Assembly: GCF_029960815.1 (NCBI RefSeq)
Contig: NZ_JASBRE010000042.1
Coordinates: forward strand, 1 to 36,371
Origin: Pseudomonas sp. AL03
GTDB taxonomy: Bacteria; Pseudomonadota; Gammaproteobacteria; Pseudomonadales; Pseudomonadaceae
DNA: 36,371 bases
Direction of reading: 5' to 3'
The position numbers were made by a program, and so were the translations under genes. The notes beneath the pieces are model-generated. The model was not told the origin of the DNA, searched no databases, and saw only the letters and a list, made by a program, of their open reading frames with translations. Positions within the stretch are counted from its first letter, which is position 1; each line of letters opens with the position of its first letter. This document shows, in pieces, positions 24,566 to 32,631 of this stretch.

Positions 24566-25518
24566 TAGTTTTTCGAACCTGTAATTTTCACAAACTCGGA
24601 GTAATCCCGAATGTAATCAGCCGCATCATAGTAGTCAGAAGTGAATACCAGCAGGACTGCATCTTCAGAGTATTTATACTGAATGCCCCAGATCAAGGGC
24701 GGCAAATAAATACCTTTGTTCGGAGCGTCCAGCATCACTTCGGCGCGATTGTGGCCATCGTCTACAACGACTGCGCAACTACCCTTAACACAGATAAGGA
24801 ACTGATGGCATTTGTGATGAGCATGTTCGCCGCGGGTTTTTTGGCTGGGTACGTTAAACACCAGAAAATAGCGCTTCGGAACAAATGGTATTTCTTTATC
24901 AAATTCGCCGACCGACAGATCGCCCCGCATGTCCGCAACGAATTTGAAGTTGTGTGAGGTGACGTCGCCCACTCCAACCCGTGTAATCCCTTCTTGCGAC
25001 TCTGCATTTTCAACGAACTTCGGTTTTTCGCTGTTGTCGCTTGCCGCTGAATTCTCTACGTATCCGGTAATCCGCGCCGGCGACCCGGTCACGATCGCAT
25101 ACGGAGGCACGGATTTGGTGACCACTGCACCGGCTCCAACCATCGCTCCCATACCGATGGTAACGCCAGGGAGGATCACGGCGCCACCGCCGATCGAGGC
25201 CTTGTCGTGTATCACCGTTGGCAGAGAAGTTTCCGGGTAGACCTTGGAGCGAGGAAACTTGTCATTGGTGAAGGTGACATTTGGACCAATGAACACATCA
25301 TTGCCAACTCTCAGGCCATCCCAAACATAAACACCCGACTTGATCGTCGTTCGGTCGCCGATCACGACATCATTTTCAATCAGGCAGTGAGAGCAGATGT
25401 TGACATCCGAACCGATCACCGCTTCAGGAAAAATGACAACGTACTGCCAAACACGGGTGTTTTGGCCAATGTTGGTACTTTTGACATCTGCGCTAGGGTG
25501 GATTGTCGGATTAGACAT
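24565..25518 (-). CDS. fused N-acetyltransferase / dTDP-4-keto-6-deoxyglucose 3,4-ketoisomerase (WxcM/FdtD type)
   Basis: A 317-residue fusion. Residues 1 to about 155 are a left-handed beta-helix acetyltransferase with hexapeptide repeats (VIGSDVNICSHCLIENDVVIG, later SIGGGAVILPGVTIG and GSPAR). A linker of about 25 residues follows. Residues about 180-317 are a cupin of the FdtA family, with KRYFLVFNVP and the histidine-rich RGEHAHHKCHQFL (His232, 234, 235, 238). FdtA-type cupins move the keto group of dTDP-4-keto-6-deoxyglucose from C4 to C3; the acetyltransferase would later acetylate the 3-amino group. Such fusions are known in Xanthomonas WxcM and Shewanella FdtD. The middle step is supplied by the aminotransferase at 26455. 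Whether the product is Fuc3NAc or Qui3NAc cannot be told by eye. Confidence 0.9.
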   Translation of the reverse strand: MSNPTIHPSADVKSTNIGQNTRVWQYVVIFPEAVIGSDVNICSHCLIENDVVIGDRTTIKSGVYVWDGLRVGNDVFIGPNVTFTNDKFPRSKVYPETSLPTVIHDKASIGGGAVILPGVTIGMGAMVGAGAVVTKSVPPYAIVTGSPARITGYVENSAASDNSEKPKFVENAESQEGITRVGVGDVTSHNFKFVADMRGDLSVGEFDKEIPFVPKRYFLVFNVPSQKTRGEHAHHKCHQFLICVKGSCAVVVDDGHNRAEVMLDAPNKGIYLPPLIWGIQYKYSEDAVLLVFTSDYYDAADYIRDYSEFVKITGSKN

Positions 25519-26458
25519 GGCTGATTTGCTCTCGGTTGTTCAACTGTATGCTTACGACTGCCAACGGTCGCTGTTTGGTATTTTCATAGGCGCGCCAGGC
25601 ATAAGTGCCTACAAGTCCCAGACCCAGTAGATTCAAGGTGCCCAGCAGTAGGACCACGACCATGGTGGCGGCATACCCTGGTACTGCGATGGTGCCGTGA
25701 ATTCTTGCAATGATGACCAGCAGGCCTATAGCTGCTGACATCAATGAGCCTATCGCGCCCATTTTTATCAATAGACGTATAGGGTAGTCGGTGAAAGCGA
25801 AGACGCTGTCCATCATGTATTCCAGCTTCTTCTTGAACGTCCAGGCTGATTTGCCTTCCTGGCGAGTCTGGCGATCGTAATCGACGAATTTCCTTCGGAA
25901 GCCGAGCCAGAAGATTAATGCGATCAGTGACGAACGAGATTCTTCTAGCTTCAGTAGCTGTTCTTTGAAAGTGTTATTGCAGCCAAAGATGTCGACGCCA
26001 CCTTTAGGCATGTCATGGACGACCAGCTTTCTGTAAAGCCCCCAGAACATTGAAGAGGCCAATCGGCTAAAAAAAGGATCCTTACGGGCGTTGCGCGTAC
26101 CAATGGCAACGTCACACTCATCGTTTGAAAGTGATTGAAAGAAACTTATCAGCAGTTCCGGTGGTTCCTGCAAGTCAGCAGCCATCACGCCGAAGTATTC
26201 TCCGGTTGCTGCCATCAGGCCCGTTCGAATCGCCGGGAATGATCCGAAGTTCCTTGAATGGGCAATTAGCTGCGCTGCAAAAGGCAGGTTTGGCAGTTCT
26301 TTTTGAATCAACTCAAACGATGCATCCGGGCTGCCGTCGACGACAAAAACCGCTTCTACCTCGTTGTTCAGGCTCTCGTTGATTTCGCTGAGTGCCTGAA
26401 TCAAACGTGGAATGGATTCTGCGTTTTTGTATACCGGGATGATGATCGAGTACGTCAT
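25511..26458 (-). CDS. GtrB-like GT2 glycosyltransferase (polyprenyl-phosphate sugar synthase)
   Basis: A 315-residue GT-A enzyme beginning MTYSIIIPVYKN, with VDGSPD (41-46) and AADLQEPPE (93-101), the metal and donor site of GtrB/DPM1-like proteins, then two membrane helices at about 225-250 and 265-290. Enzymes of this type move a nucleotide-activated sugar to undecaprenyl phosphate on the cytoplasmic face. Given the neighbours the donor is probably the dTDP-3-acetamido sugar. The ATG at 26458 overlaps the aminotransferase stop (ATGA); an in-frame ATG at 26467 is less likely. The end overlaps the next gene by 8 bases. Confidence 0.88.
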   Translation of the reverse strand: MTYSIIIPVYKNAESIPRLIQALSEINESLNNEVEAVFVVDGSPDASFELIQKELPNLPFAAQLIAHSRNFGSFPAIRTGLMAATGEYFGVMAADLQEPPELLISFFQSLSNDECDVAIGTRNARKDPFFSRLASSMFWGLYRKLVVHDMPKGGVDIFGCNNTFKEQLLKLEESRSSLIALIFWLGFRRKFVDYDRQTRQEGKSAWTFKKKLEYMMDSVFAFTDYPIRLLIKMGAIGSLMSAAIGLLVIIARIHGTIAVPGYAATMVVVLLLGTLNLLGLGLVGTYAWRAYENTKQRPLAVVSIQLNNREQISHV

Positions 26459-27552
26459 GCAGCCCATCCATTGACTGCTTTGATCACTGCGCTGACTTCA
26501 TGCTCTTCCATTTCTGGATAGCATGGCAGTGTCAGAATCTCTTTTGCCAAACGCTCGGTGTTGGCCAAGTGGCAGTCAACGTTGACGTTCTTGAATACGG
26601 GTTGTTTGTAGTCAGGAATCGGGTAGTGAACCTCAGAAGCGATTTGCAGGCCACGTAGATGTTGCTGCAATGCGTCACGTTTCTGGCTCTTGATGACATA
26701 GAGGTGAGCGACCCAAGCACCGCTATTCCCCTGCGGATGAACGATGTCGGGTTGATCTATTTCGTTGCGATAACGTTCGGCAATCTCGTTGCGTCGCGTA
26801 TTGCCCCGATCAAGGTGGGGCAAGAACTCGGAGAGTATGGCGGCTTGCATTTCGTCCAGGCGGCTGTTTCTGGCTCCGCCCAACTCCACGCAATATTTGG
26901 AGGACCAGCCGTATTGACGCAATTGTGAGACTCGCTGCGCAATTTCAGCAGAGTTGGTGACTACTGCACCACCGTCGCCAAGCGCACCGAGGTTTTTTGT
27001 TGGGTAGAAACTGAAACTCGAGGCGTCACCGAATGTTCCTACACGTTTGCCTTGCACGCTGGCTCCGTGAGCTTGTGCGCAATCTTCCAGGAGGGGAATG
27101 CCTTTGTCCGCACAGAAAGCAGCGATCTCATGGATTTCCGGGATGGCCAAGCCGTAAAGGTGCGTTACGACGACAGCTTTGGCTCCGGCTTCAACGGCGC
27201 GCTTTACTTCCGCAAGCGTTACGACCTGAGTATCGAGGTCGACATCCATGAAGGCCGGTACGGCGCCGATGGACAGAACAGAAGTGGTTGTATACATGCC
27301 GGCATTGGCAACCGTGGCAACAACGTTACCTTTTTCAACACCCAGAGCCTTGAGGGCCAATTCGATTGCATCGGTCCCATTGGCTACGGTTATGCAGTGG
27401 CTGGCGCCCAGATATTCGGCAAACGATGCTTCAAAACGTTTGACCTCTGGCCCCAGGACTACCCACCCGCTGGAAACCACGCGCTGAATGGATGCATCGA
27501 TCTGATCCCGGTATTTCGCAATTTTTGCGCTGAGATTATTGATTTGCTGCAT
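26455..27552 (-). CDS. sugar 3-aminotransferase (FdtB/QdtB type)
   Basis: A 365-residue PLP aminotransferase of the DegT/DnrJ/EryC1 family: LGPEVKRFEASFAEYLG, VANGTDAIELALKALG, EDCAQAHGA, and the Schiff-base lysine in FYPTKNLGALGDGG (Lys186). The PTKNLGA form is typical of FdtB, QdtB and WecE-like enzymes rather than perosamine synthases (GNKT). It would aminate C3 of the keto sugar made by the cupin half of the 24565 protein. Start at 27552 is preferred because AAGGGAG lies before it; the longer frame to 27624 adds 24 residues unlike the family. It is the first gene of the minus-strand module. Confidence 0.9.
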   Translation of the reverse strand: MQQINNLSAKIAKYRDQIDASIQRVVSSGWVVLGPEVKRFEASFAEYLGASHCITVANGTDAIELALKALGVEKGNVVATVANAGMYTTTSVLSIGAVPAFMDVDLDTQVVTLAEVKRAVEAGAKAVVVTHLYGLAIPEIHEIAAFCADKGIPLLEDCAQAHGASVQGKRVGTFGDASSFSFYPTKNLGALGDGGAVVTNSAEIAQRVSQLRQYGWSSKYCVELGGARNSRLDEMQAAILSEFLPHLDRGNTRRNEIAERYRNEIDQPDIVHPQGNSGAWVAHLYVIKSQKRDALQQHLRGLQIASEVHYPIPDYKQPVFKNVNVDCHLANTERLAKEILTLPCYPEMEEHEVSAVIKAVNGWAA

Positions 27553-27879
27553 CGATATGCTCCCTTCGAGGCGTAGGCTGCTAAATTTAGTGTGTATTTT
27601 GAACGACTTACTGACACCACGCATCTCTGCGAGGCGTCTCAGGCTCTATTCAGTTAGCGTTTAGTCAAAATTGGGGGGGATTCTATCTCTCCCGGGTGTT
27701 TGCTCCAACCTGTGTGATGGAAAATCGCGTTGAGAACAGGGCTTCGAGTTTCTCATCAGCCGGCTAGCCGGTGCTACGTAAGGTGCAGGGCAGGGCGCTC
27801 CGCACAAATTCAGCGCTCAAAATGACGCCGTTACGTGATAGATTGTTCCATTGCTATCTATTTTTTGAATCGGTTTGAA
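27553..27879. promoter_or_regulatory. divergent intergenic region
   Basis: The 327 bases between the minus-strand module and the wbpV-like gene should hold promoters in both directions. On the minus strand a TTGACT lies at about 27663-27668, but no convincing -10 sits at the right distance. A 12-base palindrome CCGGCTAGCCGG is at 27760-27771. No gene is supported; a GTG at 27835 opens the wbpV frame early but lacks a ribosome site. Confidence 0.45.
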
Positions 27880-28845
27880 ATGTCAAAAAAAATACTTGTG
27901 ACCGGCGCGACGGGGTTTCTGGGAAGTGCCCTGGTAGAGCGTTTCTGTACTTTGCCGGAAACATCGGTTGTCGCTTCCCTCAGAAATTTGAATAGCAAGT
28001 TACCCGATTTAGTAGAAAAGACTTATATATCAAATATAGATAAAACCACTGACTGGACGCAGTCTCTCTCTGGTGTGGATGTGGTTGTGCATTCCGCGGC
28101 GCGAGTGCATGTCATGCATGAAGATCCGGCGCAATCGCTGAAAAAGTTCCGCGCGATTAATGTTGATGGGACACTTAATCTTGCACGCCAGGCCATACAG
28201 GCGGGCGTTAAAAGATTCATCTTTATCAGTTCGATCAAGGTAAACGGGGAAACTACTTCACCAGGAAGTGTATTTTCGGCAGATGACATTCCACGCCCTT
28301 CCGATCCTTATGGCGTTTCCAAATACGAAGCAGAACAGCAACTCATGCAACTTGCCATTACGGGAGCGATTGACGTTGTCATTATCCGCCCGGCCCTTAT
28401 ATACGGTGCTGGTGTAGGTGCGAATTTTCAGCAAATGATGCGTTGGCTGGTGAAGGGCATTCCGCTACCGTTCGGGGCGGTGACTAATCATCGAAGTCTT
28501 GTCTCACTGGAAAATGTCGTTGATCTGGTCAATACATGCGTCGATCATCCCCGGGCTGTGAATCAGGTCTTTCTGGTCAGCGATGATGAGGATGTTTCGA
28601 CGACCCAGCTGATGCGGCGCCTTGTCACCTATTTAGGTGTGAAGACTTGGCTTGTACCCGTCCCCGCCAGGGTGCTCGTGTTTCTGGCTGGCTTGTTGGG
28701 ACGACGCGCGACAGCGCAACGGCTTTTCGGCTCATTGCAGGTCGATATCAAGAAAAATCAAGAGCTACTGGGCTGGCGTCCACCTGCAAGTCTGGATGAT
28801 GGATTGAAATCGACGGCGCAGCATTTTCTGGAGTCTCGCAAGTGA
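27880..28845 (+). CDS. wbpV: WbpV-like UDP-4-keto-QuiNAc reductase
   Basis: A 321-residue extended SDR with the Rossmann motif TGATGFLG (8-15), HSAARVHVM, the Ser in IFISSIKVNGE and YGVSK (Tyr144, Lys148). It reads like the WbpV/WreQ group next to wbpL and wbpM in other O-antigen loci, which reduce UDP-4-keto-6-deoxy-GlcNAc to UDP-D-QuiNAc. ATG at 27880 places the Rossmann strand at the N-terminus. The wbpL start overlaps its stop. Together with WbpM it would supply the first sugar of the polysaccharide. A C4-epimerase role (FucNAc branch) is the main alternative. Confidence 0.82.
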   Translation: MSKKILVTGATGFLGSALVERFCTLPETSVVASLRNLNSKLPDLVEKTYISNIDKTTDWTQSLSGVDVVVHSAARVHVMHEDPAQSLKKFRAINVDGTLNLARQAIQAGVKRFIFISSIKVNGETTSPGSVFSADDIPRPSDPYGVSKYEAEQQLMQLAITGAIDVVIIRPALIYGAGVGANFQQMMRWLVKGIPLPFGAVTNHRSLVSLENVVDLVNTCVDHPRAVNQVFLVSDDEDVSTTQLMRRLVTYLGVKTWLVPVPARVLVFLAGLLGRRATAQRLFGSLQVDIKKNQELLGWRPPASLDDGLKSTAQHFLESRK

Positions 28846-29873
28846 GGAGTTATGCGTGGTTTATTCCGGTGGCTGTCGGTATTTCCTTTCTGCTGACGGC
28901 AGCGTTACGCAAGTACGCAATTTCTCGAAGTTTGATGGACGTTCCGAACGCACGCAGTTCCCATTTGGTCGCGACTCCACGAGGTGGCGGCGTAGCCATT
29001 GTCGGCGCTTTTATCGTTTCGTTGGGTTTTCTGTACGCCGCGGGACTGATTTCTCCATTGGCGTTTTACGCGATTGCAGGGGCAGGGGTTTCGATAGCAT
29101 TGATTGGCTTTATGGACGACCACGGACATATCGCCGCACGCTGGCGTTTGCTGGGTCATTTTGCTGCGGCGGCCTGGCTTCTGGGCTGGATGGGTGGATT
29201 GCCTCCCATTGAGCTGTTCGGCACCGATGTCAATTTGGGTTGGGCAGGTCATGTGCTGACCGCTTTTTATCTGGTGTGGTTACTCAATCTCTACAACTTC
29301 ATGGATGGAATCGATGGCATTGCCAGCATAGAAGCGATGTGTGCCTGCCTGGGAGCCTGTCTGCTGTATTGGCTGGCAGGCCAGGACAGTCTGATTTGGG
29401 GGCCGTTGTTGCTCGCGGCTTCTGTGGCAGGTTTCCTTTATTGGAATTTCCCTCCCGCGAGGATTTTCATGGGGGATGCCGGCAGCGGATTTCTCGGCAT
29501 TGTGCTAGGTGGTCTTTCTCTGCAGGCAGCGTGGGTAAGTGCAGCGATGCTATGGGCCTGGCTGATTTTGCTGGGGGTGTTCATCGTTGATGCAACATTC
29601 ACGCTGTTTCGCCGTTTGTTTAGAGGGGACAAAGTCTATGAAGCGCATCGCAGCCATGCCTACCAATTCGCCTCGCGTCGTTTCGGCAAGCATTTACCGG
29701 TAACTATCGCTGTTGGCGTGATCAATCTGTTCTGGCTGTTGCCGGTAGCCGTGTGCGTGACACGTTTTGGTCTAGACGGGGCCTTGGGAGTCATTTTGGC
29801 TTATGCGCCACTGATCGCACTGGCAATAAAGTTTCGCGCCGGAGATCTGGAGGATCCGCCGCTAAAGAACTAA
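28842..29873 (+). CDS. wbpL: undecaprenyl-phosphate HexNAc-1-phosphate transferase
   Basis: WbpL starts both common-antigen and O-specific antigen synthesis in P. aeruginosa by putting a HexNAc-1-phosphate on undecaprenyl phosphate. The 343-residue protein has about ten membrane helices and the family motifs: NARSSHLVATPRGGG (36-50), GFMDDHGHI (Asp92, Asp93), NLYNFMDGIDGIA (149-161), FMGDAGSGFLG (209-219) and the cytosolic HRSHAYQ. GTG start at 28842 overlaps the wbpV-like stop. The donor here is probably UDP-QuiNAc made by WbpM and the upstream reductase. Confidence 0.92.
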   Translation: MRSYAWFIPVAVGISFLLTAALRKYAISRSLMDVPNARSSHLVATPRGGGVAIVGAFIVSLGFLYAAGLISPLAFYAIAGAGVSIALIGFMDDHGHIAARWRLLGHFAAAAWLLGWMGGLPPIELFGTDVNLGWAGHVLTAFYLVWLLNLYNFMDGIDGIASIEAMCACLGACLLYWLAGQDSLIWGPLLLAASVAGFLYWNFPPARIFMGDAGSGFLGIVLGGLSLQAAWVSAAMLWAWLILLGVFIVDATFTLFRRLFRGDKVYEAHRSHAYQFASRRFGKHLPVTIAVGVINLFWLLPVAVCVTRFGLDGALGVILAYAPLIALAIKFRAGDLEDPPLKN

Positions 29874-29967
29874 GCAGCAACTACTCTGTCATTTAGGTTT
29901 AAAGTGATCGCGACGCGGCTTTGAGGTTTCACCACTGTGAAGGGTCTGCTGAGAGGAGGCGACTGAG

Positions 29968-31977
29968 GTGTTTGAAGGGTTTATGGATAAAATCAGAGCA
30001 TATTTGGTGGGGCTCCCCCGACGTCGGAAAAGGTTGATACAGGTCGGCACAGACATTCTTTTGGTCTGGGGAGCTCTGTGGTTGGCATTCATCGTGCGTT
30101 TGGGTATCGATGATATGTACAACCCATTCAGGGTTCATTTTTGGCTGTTTGTATGCGCCCCTGTCGTCGCTATTCCTCTATTTATCCGCTTTGGCATGTA
30201 CCGGGCGGTTATGCGCTACTTCGGCAACGATGCGTTGATTGCGATTATCAAGGCAGTCACTCTCTCATCGCTGATCCTGGCACTCGTCGTCTACTGGTAC
30301 AGCAACCATGAGGCCGTGGTACCGCGCTCCATTGTCTTCAATTACTGGTGGCTTAGCCTCGTCATCATTGGCGGCCTTCGCCTGTGCATGCGCCAATATT
30401 TCATGGGCGACTGGTTCACCGCCGCGCAGCACGTACCGTTCACTAACCGAGATCACGGGCTCACCAAGGTCGCTATCTATGGTGCCGGCGTAGCCGGGAA
30501 TCAGCTTGTCGCAGCGCTTCGCATGGGCCGAGTCATGCGTCCCGTGGCGTTTATCGATGATGATCCAAGTATTGCCGATCGTTCGATTGCCGGGTTGCAA
30601 GTCTACAAACCCAAACACATCCAACAGATGATCGATGAAACAGGCGCGCAGGAAATTCTCCTTGCCCTCCCGTCATCAACCCGCGCACGCCGCAGGGAAA
30701 TTCTCACTATTCTGGAACGTTTCCCCCTTCACATCCGAAGCGTACCCAACTTCACCGATCTGGCCAGCGGTCGGGTAAAGGTCGAAGACATCCAGGAAGT
30801 GGATATCGCGGACCTTCTCGGTCGCGACTCGGTACCCGCGCAACCAGACCTGCTCAAACGCTGTATCAAAGGCAAGACAGTGATGGTGACGGGCGCAGGT
30901 GGATCGATCGGTGCAGAGCTTTGCCGACAGATCTTCTCGCTTGGCCCGACCACGCTTTTACTGTTTGAACACAGCGAATTCAACCTCTACAGCATTCTGT
31001 CGGAGCTTGAGCGGCGCGGTTGTCGGGAGTCGGTCTCTGTTCGGCTGCTTCCTATCCTCGGCTCGATCCGCCACCAGGACAAACTTCTGGATGTGATGAA
31101 AACCTGGGGCGTGGACACCGTCTACCATGCTGCCGCTTATAAGCACGTCCCGATGGTCGAGCACAACATTGCCGAAGGCGTGCTTAATAACGTTATCGGC
31201 ACGCTCAACACCGCTCAGGCTGCATTGCAGTCGGGTGTCGCGAACTTTGTGTTGATCTCCACTGATAAGGCCGTACGCCCGACCAATGTCATGGGCAGCA
31301 CCAAGCGTCTCGCCGAAATGACGCTTCAAGCGTTGAGTCGTGAAATTGCCCCTGTGCTGTTCGGCGACAATGCCAATGTATCCCGGGTCAACAAGACCCG
31401 GTTCACCATGGTGCGCTTTGGCAATGTGCTGGGGTCATCCGGCTCAGTGATCCCGCTGTTTCACAGGCAGATCAAATCCGGTGGCCCGTTGACGGTCACC
31501 CACCCGAAAATCACTCGCTATTTCATGACCATCCCCGAAGCTGCGCAATTGGTGATCCAGGCGGGTTCCATGGGGCAGGGCGGTGATGTGTTCGTTCTGG
31601 ACATGGGCGAGCCGGTGAAGATTGTCGAGCTGGCAGAGAAGATGATTCACCTGTCGGGCTTGAGCATTCGGTCGGACAAGAATTTGCAAGGCGACATCTC
31701 CATCGAATTCACCGGTCTGCGTCCCGGCGAGAAGCTTTACGAGGAGTTGCTGATCGGCGACAACGTGGCAGCGACGCAACATCCGATGATCATGAGCGCC
31801 AACGAAGATCATCTGCCCTGGGATGTACTCAAGGGCCGTTTGAGGGAGTTGCTGGTCGCAGTCGATCACGACGATTACGCTCGCGTCCGTCAGCTCCTGC
31901 GCGAAACCGTCAGCGGCTACACCCCCGACGGCGATATCGTTGACTGGATCTACCAGCAACGTCGTCTCGAACCCTGA
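29968..31977 (+). CDS. wbpM: UDP-GlcNAc 4,6-dehydratase (membrane-bound)
   Basis: A 669-residue WbpM/FlaA1-type enzyme that makes UDP-4-keto-6-deoxy-GlcNAc for QuiNAc, FucNAc and related sugars. Four membrane helices lie in residues about 20-135, followed by a first Rossmann domain (YGAGVAGNQL) and the catalytic domain (TGAGGSIGAEL, STDKAVRPTNVMGSTK). The catalytic motif has Met in place of the usual SDR Tyr, as in P. aeruginosa WbpM. GTG at 29968 is chosen because AGGAGG at 29954-29959 lies 8 bases before it; an ATG at 29983 would make a protein 5 residues shorter, nearer the P. aeruginosa start. The gene is the conserved right-hand end of the O-antigen locus. Confidence 0.95.
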   Translation: MFEGFMDKIRAYLVGLPRRRKRLIQVGTDILLVWGALWLAFIVRLGIDDMYNPFRVHFWLFVCAPVVAIPLFIRFGMYRAVMRYFGNDALIAIIKAVTLSSLILALVVYWYSNHEAVVPRSIVFNYWWLSLVIIGGLRLCMRQYFMGDWFTAAQHVPFTNRDHGLTKVAIYGAGVAGNQLVAALRMGRVMRPVAFIDDDPSIADRSIAGLQVYKPKHIQQMIDETGAQEILLALPSSTRARRREILTILERFPLHIRSVPNFTDLASGRVKVEDIQEVDIADLLGRDSVPAQPDLLKRCIKGKTVMVTGAGGSIGAELCRQIFSLGPTTLLLFEHSEFNLYSILSELERRGCRESVSVRLLPILGSIRHQDKLLDVMKTWGVDTVYHAAAYKHVPMVEHNIAEGVLNNVIGTLNTAQAALQSGVANFVLISTDKAVRPTNVMGSTKRLAEMTLQALSREIAPVLFGDNANVSRVNKTRFTMVRFGNVLGSSGSVIPLFHRQIKSGGPLTVTHPKITRYFMTIPEAAQLVIQAGSMGQGGDVFVLDMGEPVKIVELAEKMIHLSGLSIRSDKNLQGDISIEFTGLRPGEKLYEELLIGDNVAATQHPMIMSANEDHLPWDVLKGRLRELLVAVDHDDYARVRQLLRETVSGYTPDGDIVDWIYQQRRLEP

Positions 31978-32034
31978 TTGTTTCACATCCTGTAACGGAC
32001 ACATTTTTGACAGGCTCCAGACATCGCCTAAGTT

Positions 32035-32065
32035 TGAGAGGCAGCTTCGGAAAAGCTGCTTTCTC
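32035..32065 (+). terminator. intrinsic terminator after wbpM
   Basis: GCAGCTT (32041-32047) and AAGCTGC (32053-32059) form a 7-base stem with a short CGGAA loop, followed by TTTCTC; the flanking GAGAG and TTCTC may extend it. It lies between wbpM and the comEA-like gene. Confidence 0.6.
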
Positions 32066-32089
32066 AATCGATGTCATGGAGCGTCATTT

Positions 32090-32425
32090 ATGCGTACTGG
32101 CTATTTCTACTCTCTGGTTTTTGCCCTGCTCACCAGCGCTTCTATTGCGGCCATTGCTGCGCCGACGGCCAAGCCCGAGGCTGGCAATGCACCCTTGGTG
32201 CTGGAAGTTTCTCCTTCGGCACAGACCGGCAAGGTCGATCTGAATCAGGCCGATGCGCCAACGCTTCAGCGCGAATTGTCTGGAGTAGGTGAGGCCAAGG
32301 CCAAGGCGATTGTTGCTTATCGTGAGAGTAATGGACCGTTTGCGTCCGTGGACGAGTTGCTCGAAGTGAAGGGAATCGGTAAAGCCATTCTGGATAAGAA
32401 TCGCGAGAAGCTTGAGGTGAACTAA
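32090..32425 (+). CDS. ComEA-like helix-hairpin-helix DNA-binding protein
   Basis: A 111-residue protein with a signal peptide (MRTGYFYSLVFALLTSASIA, likely cut after about residue 24), a short linker and a double helix-hairpin-helix domain: KVDLNQADAPTLQRELSGVGEAKAKAIVAYRESNGPFASVDELLEVKGIGKAIL. Such periplasmic proteins bind incoming DNA in competent bacteria; in Pseudomonas the gene regularly follows wbpM and its role is not well tested. ATG at 32090 has GGAG 8 bases upstream; the longer frame starting at 31940 overlaps wbpM and is rejected. Confidence 0.88.
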   Translation: MRTGYFYSLVFALLTSASIAAIAAPTAKPEAGNAPLVLEVSPSAQTGKVDLNQADAPTLQRELSGVGEAKAKAIVAYRESNGPFASVDELLEVKGIGKAILDKNREKLEVN

Positions 32426-32445
32426 GCTTATACGTCAGCGTCAGG

Positions 32446-32469
32446 GGCCGGTCATTGATCGGCCTTTTT
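32446..32469 (+). terminator. intrinsic terminator after comEA-like gene
   Basis: GGCCGGTCA pairs with TGATCGGCC in a GC-rich stem with a small loop, followed by five T (32465-32469). A clear rho-independent terminator that closes the right end of the O-antigen region. Confidence 0.85.
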
Positions 32470-32631
32470 GCTTTCTGGCGAACGCTGTGATGGTGCGCCT
32501 TTCGTCGATACGTGAAAAATTACGGCTATCATATGCGATTCAGATTATGCCTATAATAAAAGACTTTCCGCCAAAGCGTTCTGAGCCTCAGGCGCTTGTC
32601 TTTCCCTTAGGCATCTCCCAGGAGCACAGTC

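Noticed and set aside
27835..27879. GTG start 45 bases upstream for the wbpV-like gene
   Set aside because: It would add 15 residues before the Rossmann strand and has no ribosome site; ATG at 27880 fits the family.
31940..32089. Longer N-terminus for the comEA-like protein
   Set aside because: It overlaps the wbpM end and the terminator, and hides the obvious signal peptide starting at 32090.
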